Source: Rhodocyclaceae bacterium
GTDB lineage: Bacteria; Pseudomonadota; Gammaproteobacteria; Burkholderiales; Rhodocyclaceae
Direction of reading: 5' to 3'
Length of the DNA: 64,000 bases
Assembly: GCA_016721505.1 (NCBI GenBank)
Contig: JADKHX010000009.1
Span: 153,463-217,462, forward strand
Part shown: in pieces, positions 53,401 through 62,831 of the stretch
How positions within the stretch are numbered: position 1 is the first letter of the stretch
Layout of the letters: every line of letters starts with the position of its first letter
Translations under genes and position numbers: made by a program
Notes under the pieces: model-generated
What the model was told of the DNA's origin: nothing
The model's input: the letters and a program-made list of their open reading frames with translations, nothing else
Database searches by the model: none

Positions 53401-55188
53401 ATGAAGACACGAATAGATTTCCCGGGCGAGGATGGTGGGCGGCTTAGTTTGCGCTTCGAAGGTGCGCGTTGTTGTCTTGTGGCGCGGCGGTTGAATGAAG
53501 TTGTGGGCGTTGTGGCCGAGGCTGAGCGCCATGCCATGGCAGGGCATTGGGTGGCCGGGTTTGTTGCTTACGAAGCGGCGCTAGCGTTTGACGCGGCATT
53601 GGCAGTTGTGGCGAGCGAGGGATGCTTGCCCTTGGCAATGTTCGCGGTTTATGACGCACCGATGCCTCCTAATCAGGGCGACGCAGTGTCTGCAGAGTCA
53701 TGGCGCGGAACGCCGTGGCGAATGGATGAGAACTTTCCGCAAGTTGAAATCGGTATTAATGCGATTCGAGCGGCGATTGCAGAAGGTGAGTATTACCAGA
53801 TCAATTACACGGGGCGGCTGCGGTCGAAGGGTGGCGGCGATGGCGCGGGATTTTTTGAAGCATTGCGATTGACCCAACCCAATGGTTACTGCGCGCATTT
53901 TGAGCATGATGACTGGCAGGTGTTGTCCGTTTCGCCGGAGCTGTTTTTTGATTGGCGGGTGGATCAACAACCTCCCACGTTGACCACCAAACCAATGAAA
54001 GGCACTGCCCCGCGTCATGCGTCGCCCGAGGCCGATGCGGCGGCGGCAACGGCATTGCGGGCATCGATGAAAGATCGCGCAGAAAACGTGATGATCGTTG
54101 ATTTGCTGCGTAACGATATGGCGCGAGTGGCGGTGACGGGCTCGGTTGAAGTGCCGAAATTGTTTGAAGTCGAAGGCTTGCCGACGGCATGGCAGATGAC
54201 CTCGACGGTGCAGTGCGCGACGCGACCGAATACCTCGCTGGTGGATGTTTTTCGTGCGCTATTTCCGTGCGGTTCGGTGACTGGCGCGCCCAAGGTGGCG
54301 GCGATGGCAGCGATTGCGGCATTGGAGCCGTCACCGCGTGGTGCGTATTGCGGGGCGATAGGATTGATACGACCGGGTGGACATGCGACTTTTAATGTTG
54401 GGATCCGGACGGTGACGCTGGATAACAAGAACGGTACGGCCGAATGCGGATTGGGTAGTGGAATTACTTGGGAATCTTCGGTGTTTGAGGAATACGCCGA
54501 ATGGTTAGTGAAGCGGCGGTTTTTGTTGCGCGCTAGCGCAGGTTTTGAATTGTTTGAAACGCTCCGCCTGGAAGCCAAGGATTACACATTGCTTGAGCGT
54601 CATTTGTCGCGTTTGCAAGCGAGCGCTGAGCATTTTGGATTCCCGATGGCGGTGGAATTAGTGATGGCGGCGCTTGAGGTGGTGCGAGCTGATCATTGCG
54701 AAGGCGCATGGCGGGTGCGCTTGGTACTCGATTGCCACGGCGGTGTGCGGACGCAATGCACAGCTTTGGACGCGACAAAAACAGACTTGGATTTACAGGT
54801 GATGTTGGCGAAGTTGCCAGTAGATAGCGCCGATGAATTTTTACGTCACAAGTCGATGCCGCGCACCAGCTATGACGTGCATGAGTTGGCGGCAGGGTTT
54901 TATGATGTGCTGCTGTGGAACGAGCGTGATGAAATCACCGAGTTCACTCGCGGCAATGTGGTGGTTGAATTGAACGGTAAGCGCCTGACGCCGATGCTGC
55001 ATTGTGGCCTGTTGGCAGGGACATTGCGTGCCGAAATGTTGGCGCGTGGCGAGATTGAAGAGGCGGTTATTCATCGTGAGGATTTACAAAGAACGACAGG
55101 AGTTTGGTTCATTAACAGCGTGCGGGGTATGCTGGCGGTACGCCTGACCACAAGCAAACCATTTGAAGGAAATAGCGATGCTGATTAA
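53401..55188 (+). CDS. pabB: PabBC fusion: aminodeoxychorismate synthase component I plus 4-amino-4-deoxychorismate lyase
   Basis: A 595-residue two-domain enzyme of p-aminobenzoate (folate) synthesis. Residues up to about 375 are PabB: EYYQINYTGRLRSKGGGDGA, LSVSPELFFDWRVDQQPPTL, TTKPMKGTAPR, MIVDLLRNDMARVAVTGSVE, FPCGSVTGAPKVAAMAAIAA and GGHATFNVGIRTVTLDNKN. The rest is a PLP class IV lyase: GFELFETLRLEAKDYTLLER, the PLP lysine in LRHKSMPRTSYD, EITEFTRGNVVVELNGKRLT and GVWFINSVRGML. The fusion is common in betaproteobacteria. The amidotransferase PabA is not nearby. The end overlaps the corA start by 11 bases. Confidence 0.92.
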   Translation: MKTRIDFPGEDGGRLSLRFEGARCCLVARRLNEVVGVVAEAERHAMAGHWVAGFVAYEAALAFDAALAVVASEGCLPLAMFAVYDAPMPPNQGDAVSAESWRGTPWRMDENFPQVEIGINAIRAAIAEGEYYQINYTGRLRSKGGGDGAGFFEALRLTQPNGYCAHFEHDDWQVLSVSPELFFDWRVDQQPPTLTTKPMKGTAPRHASPEADAAAATALRASMKDRAENVMIVDLLRNDMARVAVTGSVEVPKLFEVEGLPTAWQMTSTVQCATRPNTSLVDVFRALFPCGSVTGAPKVAAMAAIAALEPSPRGAYCGAIGLIRPGGHATFNVGIRTVTLDNKNGTAECGLGSGITWESSVFEEYAEWLVKRRFLLRASAGFELFETLRLEAKDYTLLERHLSRLQASAEHFGFPMAVELVMAALEVVRADHCEGAWRVRLVLDCHGGVRTQCTALDATKTDLDLQVMLAKLPVDSADEFLRHKSMPRTSYDVHELAAGFYDVLLWNERDEITEFTRGNVVVELNGKRLTPMLHCGLLAGTLRAEMLARGEIEEAVIHREDLQRTTGVWFINSVRGMLAVRLTTSKPFEGNSDAD

Positions 55189-56143
55189 CTGCGTGGCCTA
55201 CCAAAACGGCAAGAAACTGGACGACATTACGATCGAGGCGATTAGCGATTATGTGCATCGACCGGATTGCTTTGTCTGGGTTGCATTGCGCGACGCGACG
55301 CATGAAGAATTGGTCAAGATGCAAGAGGAATTTGATCTGCATCCACTGGCGGTAGAAGACGCGCATCACGGCCATCAGCGGCCAAAAATTGATGAATACG
55401 GTCAGTCGATTTTTGCAGTGCTGCACATGCTTGAAATGGTCGGCACTGATCTGACGGTGGGCGAAGTGGATGTGTTCGTCGGTACCAACTACGTGCTTTC
55501 GGTGCGCAATCGTAGTCAGCGAAATTTTCTTGGCGTGCGCGAGCGTTGCGAGCGCGAGCCGGAATTGCTTAGCCATGGCTCGGGTTTTGTTTTATATGCC
55601 TTGATGGATTCGGTGGTCGATGGCTACTTTCCTATCATCGACGAATTGGAAGTCGAACTAGAGGAAATTGAAGCGCGAATTTTTGCCCCAGGTTCGGCGC
55701 GCAGCAATATCGAGCAGCTTTATGAACTCAAGCGCAAAGTGATGACCTTGCGTCATGCGGTAACACCTTTGATGGAAGCCAGTGGCAAGCTGCTCGGTGG
55801 GCGCGTTCCCGCCATTTGCGCCAATAGCCAAGAATATTTTCGCGACGTGTATGACCACCTTGCGCGTATCAATGCCAGTATCGAGTCGGTGCGTGAAACA
55901 ATTTCTACGGCCATCAGTGTCAATCTCTCGATGGTGACGATTGAAGAAAGTGAAGTCGCCAAAAAGCTCGCCGCATGGGCCGGGATATTCGGGATGGCAA
56001 CAGTGTTTGTTGGCGTGTGGGGAATGAATTTCAAGCACATGCCCGAGCTGGATTGGGAATTCGGTTATCTGTTTGCATTGGCCACAATGAGCGCCGCTTG
56101 TTATGCGCTTTATTTCAAGTTCAAGCGCGTCGGCTGGCTGTAA
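55178..56143 (+). CDS. corA: CorA-type magnesium/cobalt transporter
   Basis: A 321-residue protein with a large cytoplasmic N-terminal domain (MLINCVAYQNGKKLDDITIE, LHPLAVEDAHHGHQRPKIDE, FVGTNYVLSVRNRSQRNFLG) and two C-terminal membrane helices. The pore motif GMN is present in VWGMNFKHMPELDWEFGYLF. The protein forms a pentameric channel in the inner membrane. I chose the ATG at 55178, which has an AAGGAAA ribosome site inside the end of pabBC; the two genes are probably co-transcribed. Confidence 0.93.
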   Translation: MLINCVAYQNGKKLDDITIEAISDYVHRPDCFVWVALRDATHEELVKMQEEFDLHPLAVEDAHHGHQRPKIDEYGQSIFAVLHMLEMVGTDLTVGEVDVFVGTNYVLSVRNRSQRNFLGVRERCEREPELLSHGSGFVLYALMDSVVDGYFPIIDELEVELEEIEARIFAPGSARSNIEQLYELKRKVMTLRHAVTPLMEASGKLLGGRVPAICANSQEYFRDVYDHLARINASIESVRETISTAISVNLSMVTIEESEVAKKLAAWAGIFGMATVFVGVWGMNFKHMPELDWEFGYLFALATMSAACYALYFKFKRVGWL

Positions 56144-56212
56144 GTTTGTGTTGATATTATTTGCGGCGATCGCAGCTTTACATCGTCAGTTTGCTCAAAG
56201 GAGTTTCCCGAG

Positions 56213-57862
56213 ATGACTAATCCCTACGCACACGGCCTGGAAAAAAATGCCGCAAATTATGTGCCGCTCACGCCCTTATCGTTCATTCAACGCTCGGCCT
56301 ACATTTATCCAAATCGCGTTGCCGTGATTCATGGTGCGAAGCGCTACACATGGTCTCAGACCTATGATCGCAGCCGTGCGCTCGCCTCGGCATTGCAAAA
56401 ATCGGGAGTTGGTGCTGGTGACACGGTGTCAGTGATGTTGAACAACACACCGGAAATGTTCGAGTGTCATTTTGGCGTGCCGATGAGTGGCGCGGTGCTC
56501 AATACTTTGAACACACGTCTTGATGCGGAGACGCTGGCCTTCATGCTCAATCATGCGGAATCCAAGGTGCTGATAACGGACAAGGAATATTCGCTGACGG
56601 TGCAAAAGGCGCTAACACTTTTTGCGCAAGAAGCAGGTCGGAAAATTCTGGTGATTGATGTTGACGACAGCGAATACACCGGTGCTGGCGTTTGTGTAGG
56701 CAGCACTGAATACGAAAAATTTATTGCTAACGGTGATAGTAATTTTGAGTGGCACAAACCGAACGATGAGTGGGATGCGATTTCGCTCAACTACACCTCG
56801 GGCACCACCGGCAACCCCAAAGGCGTGGTCTATCACCATCGCGGCGCCTACTTGAATGCACTCTCAAACATTGTTTCTTGGGGCATGCCGCCACAAGCGA
56901 TTTATTTGTGGACGCTGCCGATGTTTCATTGCAACGGTTGGTGTTTTCCGTGGACCTTGGCGGCCAATTCGGGCACCAATGTGTGCCTGCGCCGCGTCGA
57001 TGCCAAGCTGATATTTGATGCGATACGCGAGCACAAAGTTTCTCATTATTGCGGTGCGCCGATCGTTCATTCCTTGCTCATCAATGCGCCACAGGAAATG
57101 CGCGAGGGCATCAATCACAAGGTCTCGGCGTTAGTCGCCGCTGCGCCGCCACCGGCTTCGGTGATAGAAGGCATGGGCAAGATAGGCTTTGACATCTCGC
57201 ACGTTTATGGCCTGACAGAAACCTACGGCCCTGCCGCGGTGTGTGCCAAACACGAGGAGTGGCTGGCATTGCCGCTCGATGAACAAGTGCGTTTGAACGG
57301 ACGACAAGGTGTGCCATATCACTGCGAAGAAGGCGTGACGGTGATGAATCCCGAGACCATGGAGCCGGTGCCATGGGATAACGAAACGATGGGCGAAATC
57401 ATGTTTCGCGGCAATATCGTGATGAAAGGCTATCTAAAGAATCCGACAGCAACGGAAGAAGCATTCCGTGGTGGCTGGTATCACACCGGCGATTTGGCGG
57501 TAATGCAACAAGATGGTTACATCAAGATAAAAGACCGCAGCAAGGACGTGATTATTTCCGGTGGTGAAAATATCTCGTCGATCGAAGTCGAAGATATTTT
57601 GTATCGCCACGCAGCGGTCATTGGCGCCGCGGTGGTGGCGACACCGGATGAAAAGTGGGGCGAAGTGCCTTGTGCGTTTGTCGAGCTGCGCGAAGGTGCA
57701 AATGTGACGGTCGAGGAGCTGACTGAATTTTGTCGCGAACGAATGGCGCGTTTTAAAGTACCTAAACGATTTGTCTTCGAGCCGCTACCGAAAACATCAA
57801 CCGGCAAGGTGCAAAAATATGTCCTGCGCGAACGCGCGAAATCAACTTCGGCGATTGAATGA
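56213..57862 (+). CDS. Acyl-CoA synthetase (AMP-forming), AlkK-like
   Basis: A 549-residue ligase that activates fatty or related acids via an acyl-adenylate. Motifs: LNYTSGTTGNPKGVVYHHRG (phosphate-binding loop), LPMFHCNGWCFPW, ISHVYGLTETYGPAAVC, GGWYHTGDLAVMQQDGYIKI and KDVIISGGENISSIEVEDIL, with the C-terminal catalytic Lys in LPKTSTGKVQKYVLRE. The arrangement matches medium-chain AlkK-type enzymes. An enoyl-CoA hydratase overlaps its stop, so a fatty-acid or aromatic-acid degradation unit is likely. Residues GVGAGDTVSV coincide with a repeat-like sequence but are also normal for the family. Confidence 0.92.
   Translation: MTNPYAHGLEKNAANYVPLTPLSFIQRSAYIYPNRVAVIHGAKRYTWSQTYDRSRALASALQKSGVGAGDTVSVMLNNTPEMFECHFGVPMSGAVLNTLNTRLDAETLAFMLNHAESKVLITDKEYSLTVQKALTLFAQEAGRKILVIDVDDSEYTGAGVCVGSTEYEKFIANGDSNFEWHKPNDEWDAISLNYTSGTTGNPKGVVYHHRGAYLNALSNIVSWGMPPQAIYLWTLPMFHCNGWCFPWTLAANSGTNVCLRRVDAKLIFDAIREHKVSHYCGAPIVHSLLINAPQEMREGINHKVSALVAAAPPPASVIEGMGKIGFDISHVYGLTETYGPAAVCAKHEEWLALPLDEQVRLNGRQGVPYHCEEGVTVMNPETMEPVPWDNETMGEIMFRGNIVMKGYLKNPTATEEAFRGGWYHTGDLAVMQQDGYIKIKDRSKDVIISGGENISSIEVEDILYRHAAVIGAAVVATPDEKWGEVPCAFVELREGANVTVEELTEFCRERMARFKVPKRFVFEPLPKTSTGKVQKYVLRERAKSTSAIE
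56404..56429 (+). repeat. Repeat-like sequence in the acyl-CoA synthetase gene (doubtful)
   Basis: GGGAGTTGGTGCTGGT, GAC, ACGGTGT. It matches well, but GVGAGDTV is a normal family motif at this place, so it may be chance or the element's kinship to coding sequence. Confidence 0.4.
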
Positions 57863-58653
57863 TGACTATGCAAAATGATGACGCAGTTTTGTTGCGTAGT
57901 GACAGCGACAGTGTGGCGACCTTGACGCTCAATCGTCCGACCCAGTTCAATGCACTGTCGGACGAATTGCTGGACGCCTTGCAAGCCGCGCTCGATGCAA
58001 TTGCAAAGGACAAATCCATCCGCGCGGTAGTGATTGCGGGCGCCGGCAAAGCCTTTTGCGCCGGACATGATTTGAAGGAAATGCGCGGCAATCCGAGCAA
58101 AGATTACATGCAGCGTTTGTTCAAAAAATGCGGCAAATTGATGACCACGATTACCCAGATTCCACAACCGGTGATTGCCCGCGTGCATGGCGTCGCCACC
58201 GCGGCGGGCTGTCAATTGGTGGCTATGTGTGATTTGGCAGTGGCAGCCGAGAACGCAAAATTCGCTGTATCTGGAATCAACGTCGGATTATTTTGTTCCA
58301 CCCCGGCCGTCGCATTGACGCGCGCCATGAGTCGCAAAGCAGCGATGGAAATGTTGCTCACGGGCGACTTCATTAGCGCGGTTGAAGCTGAGAAGCGCGG
58401 GCTAATTAATCGTGCAGTAGCTGCCGATGCGCTCGATGCGGAAGTCGCACGGTTGGTCGCCGCGGTGTGCGCCAAATCCTCCCTGGCGGTCGGCATGGGT
58501 AAGCAATTGTTTTATCGCCAAATCGAAATGGGTATCGAAGGTGCGTACCAATTAGCAAGCGAAACCATGGCCTGCAACATGATGTCAGAAGATGCGGCCA
58601 ATGGCATTGATGCGTTTATGAACAAGCAAAAAGCAACATGGGTGGGCCGCTGA
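57859..58653 (+). CDS. Enoyl-CoA hydratase/isomerase family protein
   Basis: A 264-residue crotonase-fold enzyme. The oxyanion-hole segments are VIAGAGKAFCAGHDLKEMRG and RVHGVATAAGCQLVAMCDLA. The acid positions and PAVALTRAMSRKAAMEMLLT follow, with AEKRGLINRAVAADALDAEV at the C-terminal side. CAGHDLKEM suggests the hydratase branch with one catalytic Glu replaced, as in several family members. It overlaps the synthetase stop by four bases (ATGATGA), so it is translationally coupled. Beta-oxidation or a related acyl-CoA pathway is likely. Confidence 0.9.
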   Translation: MMTMQNDDAVLLRSDSDSVATLTLNRPTQFNALSDELLDALQAALDAIAKDKSIRAVVIAGAGKAFCAGHDLKEMRGNPSKDYMQRLFKKCGKLMTTITQIPQPVIARVHGVATAAGCQLVAMCDLAVAAENAKFAVSGINVGLFCSTPAVALTRAMSRKAAMEMLLTGDFISAVEAEKRGLINRAVAADALDAEVARLVAAVCAKSSLAVGMGKQLFYRQIEMGIEGAYQLASETMACNMMSEDAANGIDAFMNKQKATWVGR

Positions 58654-58702
58654 TTGCGGCTCGCCAAATTTCCCCTGACCATTTTTTAGAGAGGTTTAGA
58701 CA

Positions 58703-59206
58703 ATGACGATTTCCATGTACGCCGCTTCGATTCCTGTGTTGAAACATAACTTGCAAAGCCTTGCACGTGTGCTGAAACAGGGCGAAGCACACGCGACCAG
58801 CGCAGCCTTTGAGCCTTCAGTTTTGCTGAGTTCGCGCTTATTCCCTGACATGTTTACATTGATCCGCCAAGTACAGATCGCGACCGATCAAGCCAAGGGT
58901 TGCGCGGCGCGCTTGTCGGGTAGCGAGATTCCAAAATATGATGACAACGAAGCGACTTTCGCCGAACTTGATGCACGTATCACCAAAACGATTGCCTTCC
59001 TCGATACGGTTAAGGCCGATCAAGTCGACGGCTCTGAAGAGCGCGAAATCACTTTGCAAGCTGGGCCAATGACACTGAATTTCAAAGGTCAAGCTTATCT
59101 AACGACGTGGGTTTATCCAAACTTTTTCTTTCACATGACCACCGCGTACAACATTTTGCGCCACAACGGTGTGGTGCTCTCCAAGCGAGATTTTCTCGGT
59201 ATGTAG
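58703..59206 (+). CDS. DUF1993 family protein
   Basis: A 167-residue protein: MTISMYAASIPVLKHNLQSL, FEPSVLLSSRLFPDMFTLIR, QVQIATDQAKGCAARLSGSE, and a conserved C-terminal YLTTWVYPNFFFHMTTAYNI with LRHNGVVLSKRDFLGM. The DinB-like four-helix fold is expected for DUF1993. The family has no established biochemical role. A GAGAGG ribosome site lies about 10 bases before the ATG. It lies 49 bases downstream of the enoyl-CoA hydratase. Confidence 0.9.
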   Translation: MTISMYAASIPVLKHNLQSLARVLKQGEAHATSAAFEPSVLLSSRLFPDMFTLIRQVQIATDQAKGCAARLSGSEIPKYDDNEATFAELDARITKTIAFLDTVKADQVDGSEEREITLQAGPMTLNFKGQAYLTTWVYPNFFFHMTTAYNILRHNGVVLSKRDFLGM

Positions 59207-59229
59207 TCGCCAATGGTGGCTTCGCCGAA

Positions 59230-59703
59230 TCAGGCTTTCTTCGGCGAAACCCACATATTGATTTCGGCGCGAAATACCAAGTGGTTGTTCGTGTCGGTCA
59301 CTAAAACGATGACCGGCACATTCGCCGCTGCGCTAAATTCGGGCGGCGTTTTGAATGTAGCCACTGCACGCAAATCAGTCTCGGCTTTTTTCAAATACTC
59401 CACCGTCATTCCCTTGGGAATCCAACGATGTGTGGATGGCGTAGAGACCTCGGTCATTGTGCCGCCAGCCAGCTCAGCCATGTTGCACATCGCAATGGCA
59501 TGAACCGTTGCAAGATGATTGTGCACTGCGCGGCGTTTGCAAATAGTTAGCTCGCAATGCCCGACTTCGAGACGATCAAAGCGTGGGCGTATGGTGGTGA
59601 AGTAGGGCGCTTTCCAGCAAACGAGCCGCGAGAAGAGCCATTTGCCGCCGGGTAGGCTGGAAAGCTTTTGCCACAGCTTGAGATTCGAGTTATTGGTACT
59701 CAT
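59230..59703 (-). CDS. DUF4442/hotdog-fold protein
   Basis: A 157-residue protein related to hotdog thioesterases: KAPYFTTIRPRFDRLEVGHC, KRRAVHNHLATVHAIAMCNM (the HNHxxTxHA active-site helix), AELAGGTMTEVSTPSTHRWI, PKGMTVEYLKKAETDLRAVA and VPVIVLVTDTNNHLVFRAEI. Possible acyl-CoA thioesterase, but the substrate is not shown. It converges with the DUF1993 gene, with 23 bases between. Confidence 0.87.
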   Translation of the reverse strand: MSTNNSNLKLWQKLSSLPGGKWLFSRLVCWKAPYFTTIRPRFDRLEVGHCELTICKRRAVHNHLATVHAIAMCNMAELAGGTMTEVSTPSTHRWIPKGMTVEYLKKAETDLRAVATFKTPPEFSAAANVPVIVLVTDTNNHLVFRAEINMWVSPKKA

Positions 59704-59748
59704 GTTTAGCTTTCTGGACTGAATTGACGATCAGGAAAGCGTCATTTT

Positions 59749-59774
59749 GCCAGTTGGTGCTGGTGACACGCCGT
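59749..59774 (+). repeat. Dispersed 26-bp repeat, consensus copy
   Basis: GCCAGTTGGTGCTGGT, GAC, ACGCCGT, exactly the majority sequence. It lies in the gap between the LytTR regulator end and the hotdog gene start. Confidence 0.92.
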
Positions 59775-59789
59775 TAGTTGAACCTCCAG

Positions 59790-60566
59790 TCACATTTGCT
59801 TAAACAAATAAGAATACGGCCGACTTACCACCAGCGATTCCTTGCGATTTTTTATATGCACCGTGGCTTGGCCACGTTCGTCACGGGTGACCGAGCTTAT
59901 TGACATGGCATTGACCACCGCGGAGCGATGGATTTGCCAGAATTTCTCGGGGTCGAGCCCGTCTATCAAATCGCGGATTGGGGTGCGGATGAGTGCGTCG
60001 GACTCGGTGGTGGCGACCAAAGTGTATTTTTCGTCGGCCTGAAAAAATAGAACCTCGTCAATCGGAATCAGACGAAGTTTGTCGCCGATGCTGGCTTTGA
60101 CGAAACGCAGTCGCTCAGTAGTTTGCTGCCCGCTACCCGCCGCAAGTTTTTTCATTAGTGCTTGCAAATCCTGCGTCGGATTTGCCTCACTCAAGCGTGC
60201 TTGCAAACGCTGTATCGTCGCGTTCAAGCGCTCGTCGGAGTACGGCTTGAGCAAGTAGTCAATCGCGCCGGCATCGAAAGCTTCTAGCGCGTATTGATCG
60301 TAGGCAGTGACAAAAACCACGTGGCAGCGCGCATCTGGATCGCGTGCAAGGCGCCTTGCCACTTCAATGCCGGTGAGTTCCGGCATTTGGATATCAAGGA
60401 AGGCAAATGTCGGGCGGTGTTCCGCAATTGCTTCCAACGCGGCTTCACCATCTCCGACTGCTGCAACAATCTCCAACGCAGGCCAGGCTCTGGCGAGTTT
60501 GACTTTGAGCTGGGCGAGCAGTAGTGGTTCATCTTCGGCAATGACAGCGGTCGTATTCATTGGCAT
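59790..60566 (-). CDS. LytTR-type response regulator
   Basis: A 258-residue regulator. The receiver domain has AVIAEDEPLLLAQLKVKLAR (acidic pocket), phosphoacceptor Asp in AFLDIQMPELTGIEVARRLA, and the Thr and Lys in VFVTAYDQYALEAFDAGAID and YLLKPYSDERLNATIQ. The C-terminal LytTR DNA-binding domain has IPIDEVLFFQADEKYTLVAT, DLIDGLDPEKFWQIHRSAVV and KESLVVSRPYSYLFKQM. It begins directly after the stop of the LytS-like kinase gene, so the pair forms one two-component system. Confidence 0.93.
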   Translation of the reverse strand: MPMNTTAVIAEDEPLLLAQLKVKLARAWPALEIVAAVGDGEAALEAIAEHRPTFAFLDIQMPELTGIEVARRLARDPDARCHVVFVTAYDQYALEAFDAGAIDYLLKPYSDERLNATIQRLQARLSEANPTQDLQALMKKLAAGSGQQTTERLRFVKASIGDKLRLIPIDEVLFFQADEKYTLVATTESDALIRTPIRDLIDGLDPEKFWQIHRSAVVNAMSISSVTRDERGQATVHIKNRKESLVVSRPYSYLFKQM

Positions 60567-62831
60567 TTACACGTTTTTTCTTCGAAGTATCCAGTAGATC
60601 ACTAGTCCAACTAGTATGAATGGTATCAGTGGTGTGACGATAGAAATGGTTGCCAATACTGGCACCAGCAAAAGAATCCCTGAAACCAAAATGCCAACCC
60701 CATAGAGCAAGAGAAACACCAAGAGCAGAACCAGGCTGAGGATGCCATAGAAGGCGACCAGTATCAGCGCAGTGAGTACAGTGCCGCTAATGCCGGTAAT
60801 TTGCAGATTCACCGCATCGGTTACGATTTCCAGGGGTATGAGGTCAAAGATTTGGGCGATCCAAATGCCGAGGAAGGCGATACCGATGCCTAACATAAGG
60901 AAGCTGTAAGTGGCAATCATCAAACGCTGCCACAAACCATGGGCGCTGCTGAGCAGTTTGCCCACTCTGGCGAGGAATCGAGCCGGTGCTGATTTGGTTT
61001 TTGACCCGTCCAAAAGGGCTGCGGTTTCTGCAGATAGCGATACCGGTTGTGAGTCTATTTCGGTAGCGGTGGCGACCACGCGCGGGGCCGATAGCGGTAG
61101 GTTGATTTTTGCAATCACGCCGCGTGGTGCGTTCTCTTCTATTACCAGGCTTGCATTGTCGCCATACAGCGCTACCAGCCGTTCGCGAATATTGCTTAAC
61201 CCGACGCCGCCGCCGGTAGCAATGGTGCCATCCATACCACGACCGTTATCTGTCACAGTTATCAGCAGGCGATCACCTTCGATCCGGGTGGCAATGTCAA
61301 TTCGGCCACCTTCACGCAAGGGTTCCAGTCCATGCTTGATCGCGTTTTCGACTAACGATGGCAACATCAGCGGCGGCAAGGCGCTGGCGCCGGATTGATC
61401 GCCAACGTCGATTGAGAACTCCATGCGATCGCCCATTCGCATTTTTAGAATGTTGAGATAAGCTCGCGCCAGTTCAACTTCCTGCGCCACCGTCGAAACG
61501 CTCTCGCGCATTTTGGGCAGAGCGGCGCGCAAGTAGTCAATAAGATGTCCGACCATTAAATTGGCGGCGGGCGGATCCGTCTCAATCAGTGCCTGTACAT
61601 TGGCCAGCGTGTTATAGAGAAAATGCGGTTCAACCTGCGCTTGGAGCGCCTGTAGTCGCGCTTCAGTGAGCTGTCGGCGGATATTGTGATGCTCGGCTTC
61701 GGTTCCTTTTTGTTCGGCCAGCTTCTGCAAGCTGCGCGAGCGACCGATAAAGATCTTGGCGATTACGGCAATCATGAATAGCGGAATGAACAGCAGCAAC
61801 ACAATGACGGCCGAGACCATGCGGAAGAAATCACTGGCCACGGCTTTGCGGATTTCTTCGCGGGTAGCCTCTGGCAGATTGCTGGTGTTGGGTGCTTCCG
61901 GGATATAGCTGGCAGCCTTCTCTGGCGGTGCAGGTAGGGCAGGGACTTCGGGGGGAGCTGGTTTGACCGGCTTGGGTTGGGCACCCGGCAAATTGGGTAC
62001 ATTGGGCGTTTTGGGCGCAGTAGGTGCGACCGAACTCAGTGGAGGTTTTGGCGCCTCTGGCGGCACCACTTTGACCATGCCGGATTTCAGCGCGGCCTGT
62101 TCGAGTGCACGCGCCCTGGTCTGCGCCGCGCGCATGGTTTCTGCCGCTTTGGTGGTCGCTTGCTTCAAAGCCTCTCGGGCTGCGTCAACTTTCGTCTTTG
62201 CCGCTTGCTCGGCGCTCAACGCTGCGGTCAAACGGTTGTCCAAGGTCTTGGGCCACTCTGCCACTGGTATATCGCCTTGTTTCAGTGCGCGTTGCATCTC
62301 TTCGCGCGATTGCTCAAGTGCCTGCCGCACATCGACAGCGACTTCGTATTCGGCAATGGCGACATCGTGCGCGGCGTCGAGCCTGGTTTCCAGCTGATCA
62401 ATCGCTTTTTGCGCGTCGCCTTCCGGATCTTCACGAATGTCGACGCTATGTTCAACCACAACGCCATTTACTCTGGTCGTAGTCTCGGTGCGCACTCGGT
62501 TGCGAATGTTGGTGCCGGAAATGACGTCTTCGCGTGCCCGCGCAATCTCATCTAGCACGCGATCCATTTCCGCCCGGCGCACCGGATCGTCGGCTATTCG
62601 CTGGATTGTTTTTACTACCGATTCGGCTAGGCCAAGCGCATTGATTCCAAAAGCCGCGTCCATCTCGCGCTGAATCGCACGCCCTTCAGTCGGCGTGCTG
62701 CCACGCGCTTCGATACGAATAACATTGACCGGAATGGCTAACAACAGCAGCAAAACCAGCGTGCCGAGACCAAAGCCGGTAAGACCCCACCAGGGTAGGC
62801 GATTCAATAGATCCGAAATGTACTTGAGCAT
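60567..62831 (-). CDS. LytS-like sensor histidine kinase with a C-terminal membrane domain
   Basis: A 754-residue protein. The N-terminal membrane helix WWGLTGFGLGTLVLLLLLAI is followed by a long Ala/Glu/Arg-rich probable coiled coil (residues about 70-260) and a Pro-rich segment. A second helix (MVSAVIVLLLFIPLFMIAVI) leads to the His_kinase domain with phosphoacceptor His in LQAQVEPHFLYNTLANVQAL, and HATPase N box LPSLVENAIKHGLEP and G box DNGRGM. Unusually, about four further hydrophobic helices follow the ATPase (LMIATYSFLMLGIGIAFLGI to LVGLVIYWILRRKNV). It is coupled to the LytTR regulator. Confidence 0.9.
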   Translation of the reverse strand: MLKYISDLLNRLPWWGLTGFGLGTLVLLLLLAIPVNVIRIEARGSTPTEGRAIQREMDAAFGINALGLAESVVKTIQRIADDPVRRAEMDRVLDEIARAREDVISGTNIRNRVRTETTTRVNGVVVEHSVDIREDPEGDAQKAIDQLETRLDAAHDVAIAEYEVAVDVRQALEQSREEMQRALKQGDIPVAEWPKTLDNRLTAALSAEQAAKTKVDAAREALKQATTKAAETMRAAQTRARALEQAALKSGMVKVVPPEAPKPPLSSVAPTAPKTPNVPNLPGAQPKPVKPAPPEVPALPAPPEKAASYIPEAPNTSNLPEATREEIRKAVASDFFRMVSAVIVLLLFIPLFMIAVIAKIFIGRSRSLQKLAEQKGTEAEHHNIRRQLTEARLQALQAQVEPHFLYNTLANVQALIETDPPAANLMVGHLIDYLRAALPKMRESVSTVAQEVELARAYLNILKMRMGDRMEFSIDVGDQSGASALPPLMLPSLVENAIKHGLEPLREGGRIDIATRIEGDRLLITVTDNGRGMDGTIATGGGVGLSNIRERLVALYGDNASLVIEENAPRGVIAKINLPLSAPRVVATATEIDSQPVSLSAETAALLDGSKTKSAPARFLARVGKLLSSAHGLWQRLMIATYSFLMLGIGIAFLGIWIAQIFDLIPLEIVTDAVNLQITGISGTVLTALILVAFYGILSLVLLLVFLLLYGVGILVSGILLLVPVLATISIVTPLIPFILVGLVIYWILRRKNV

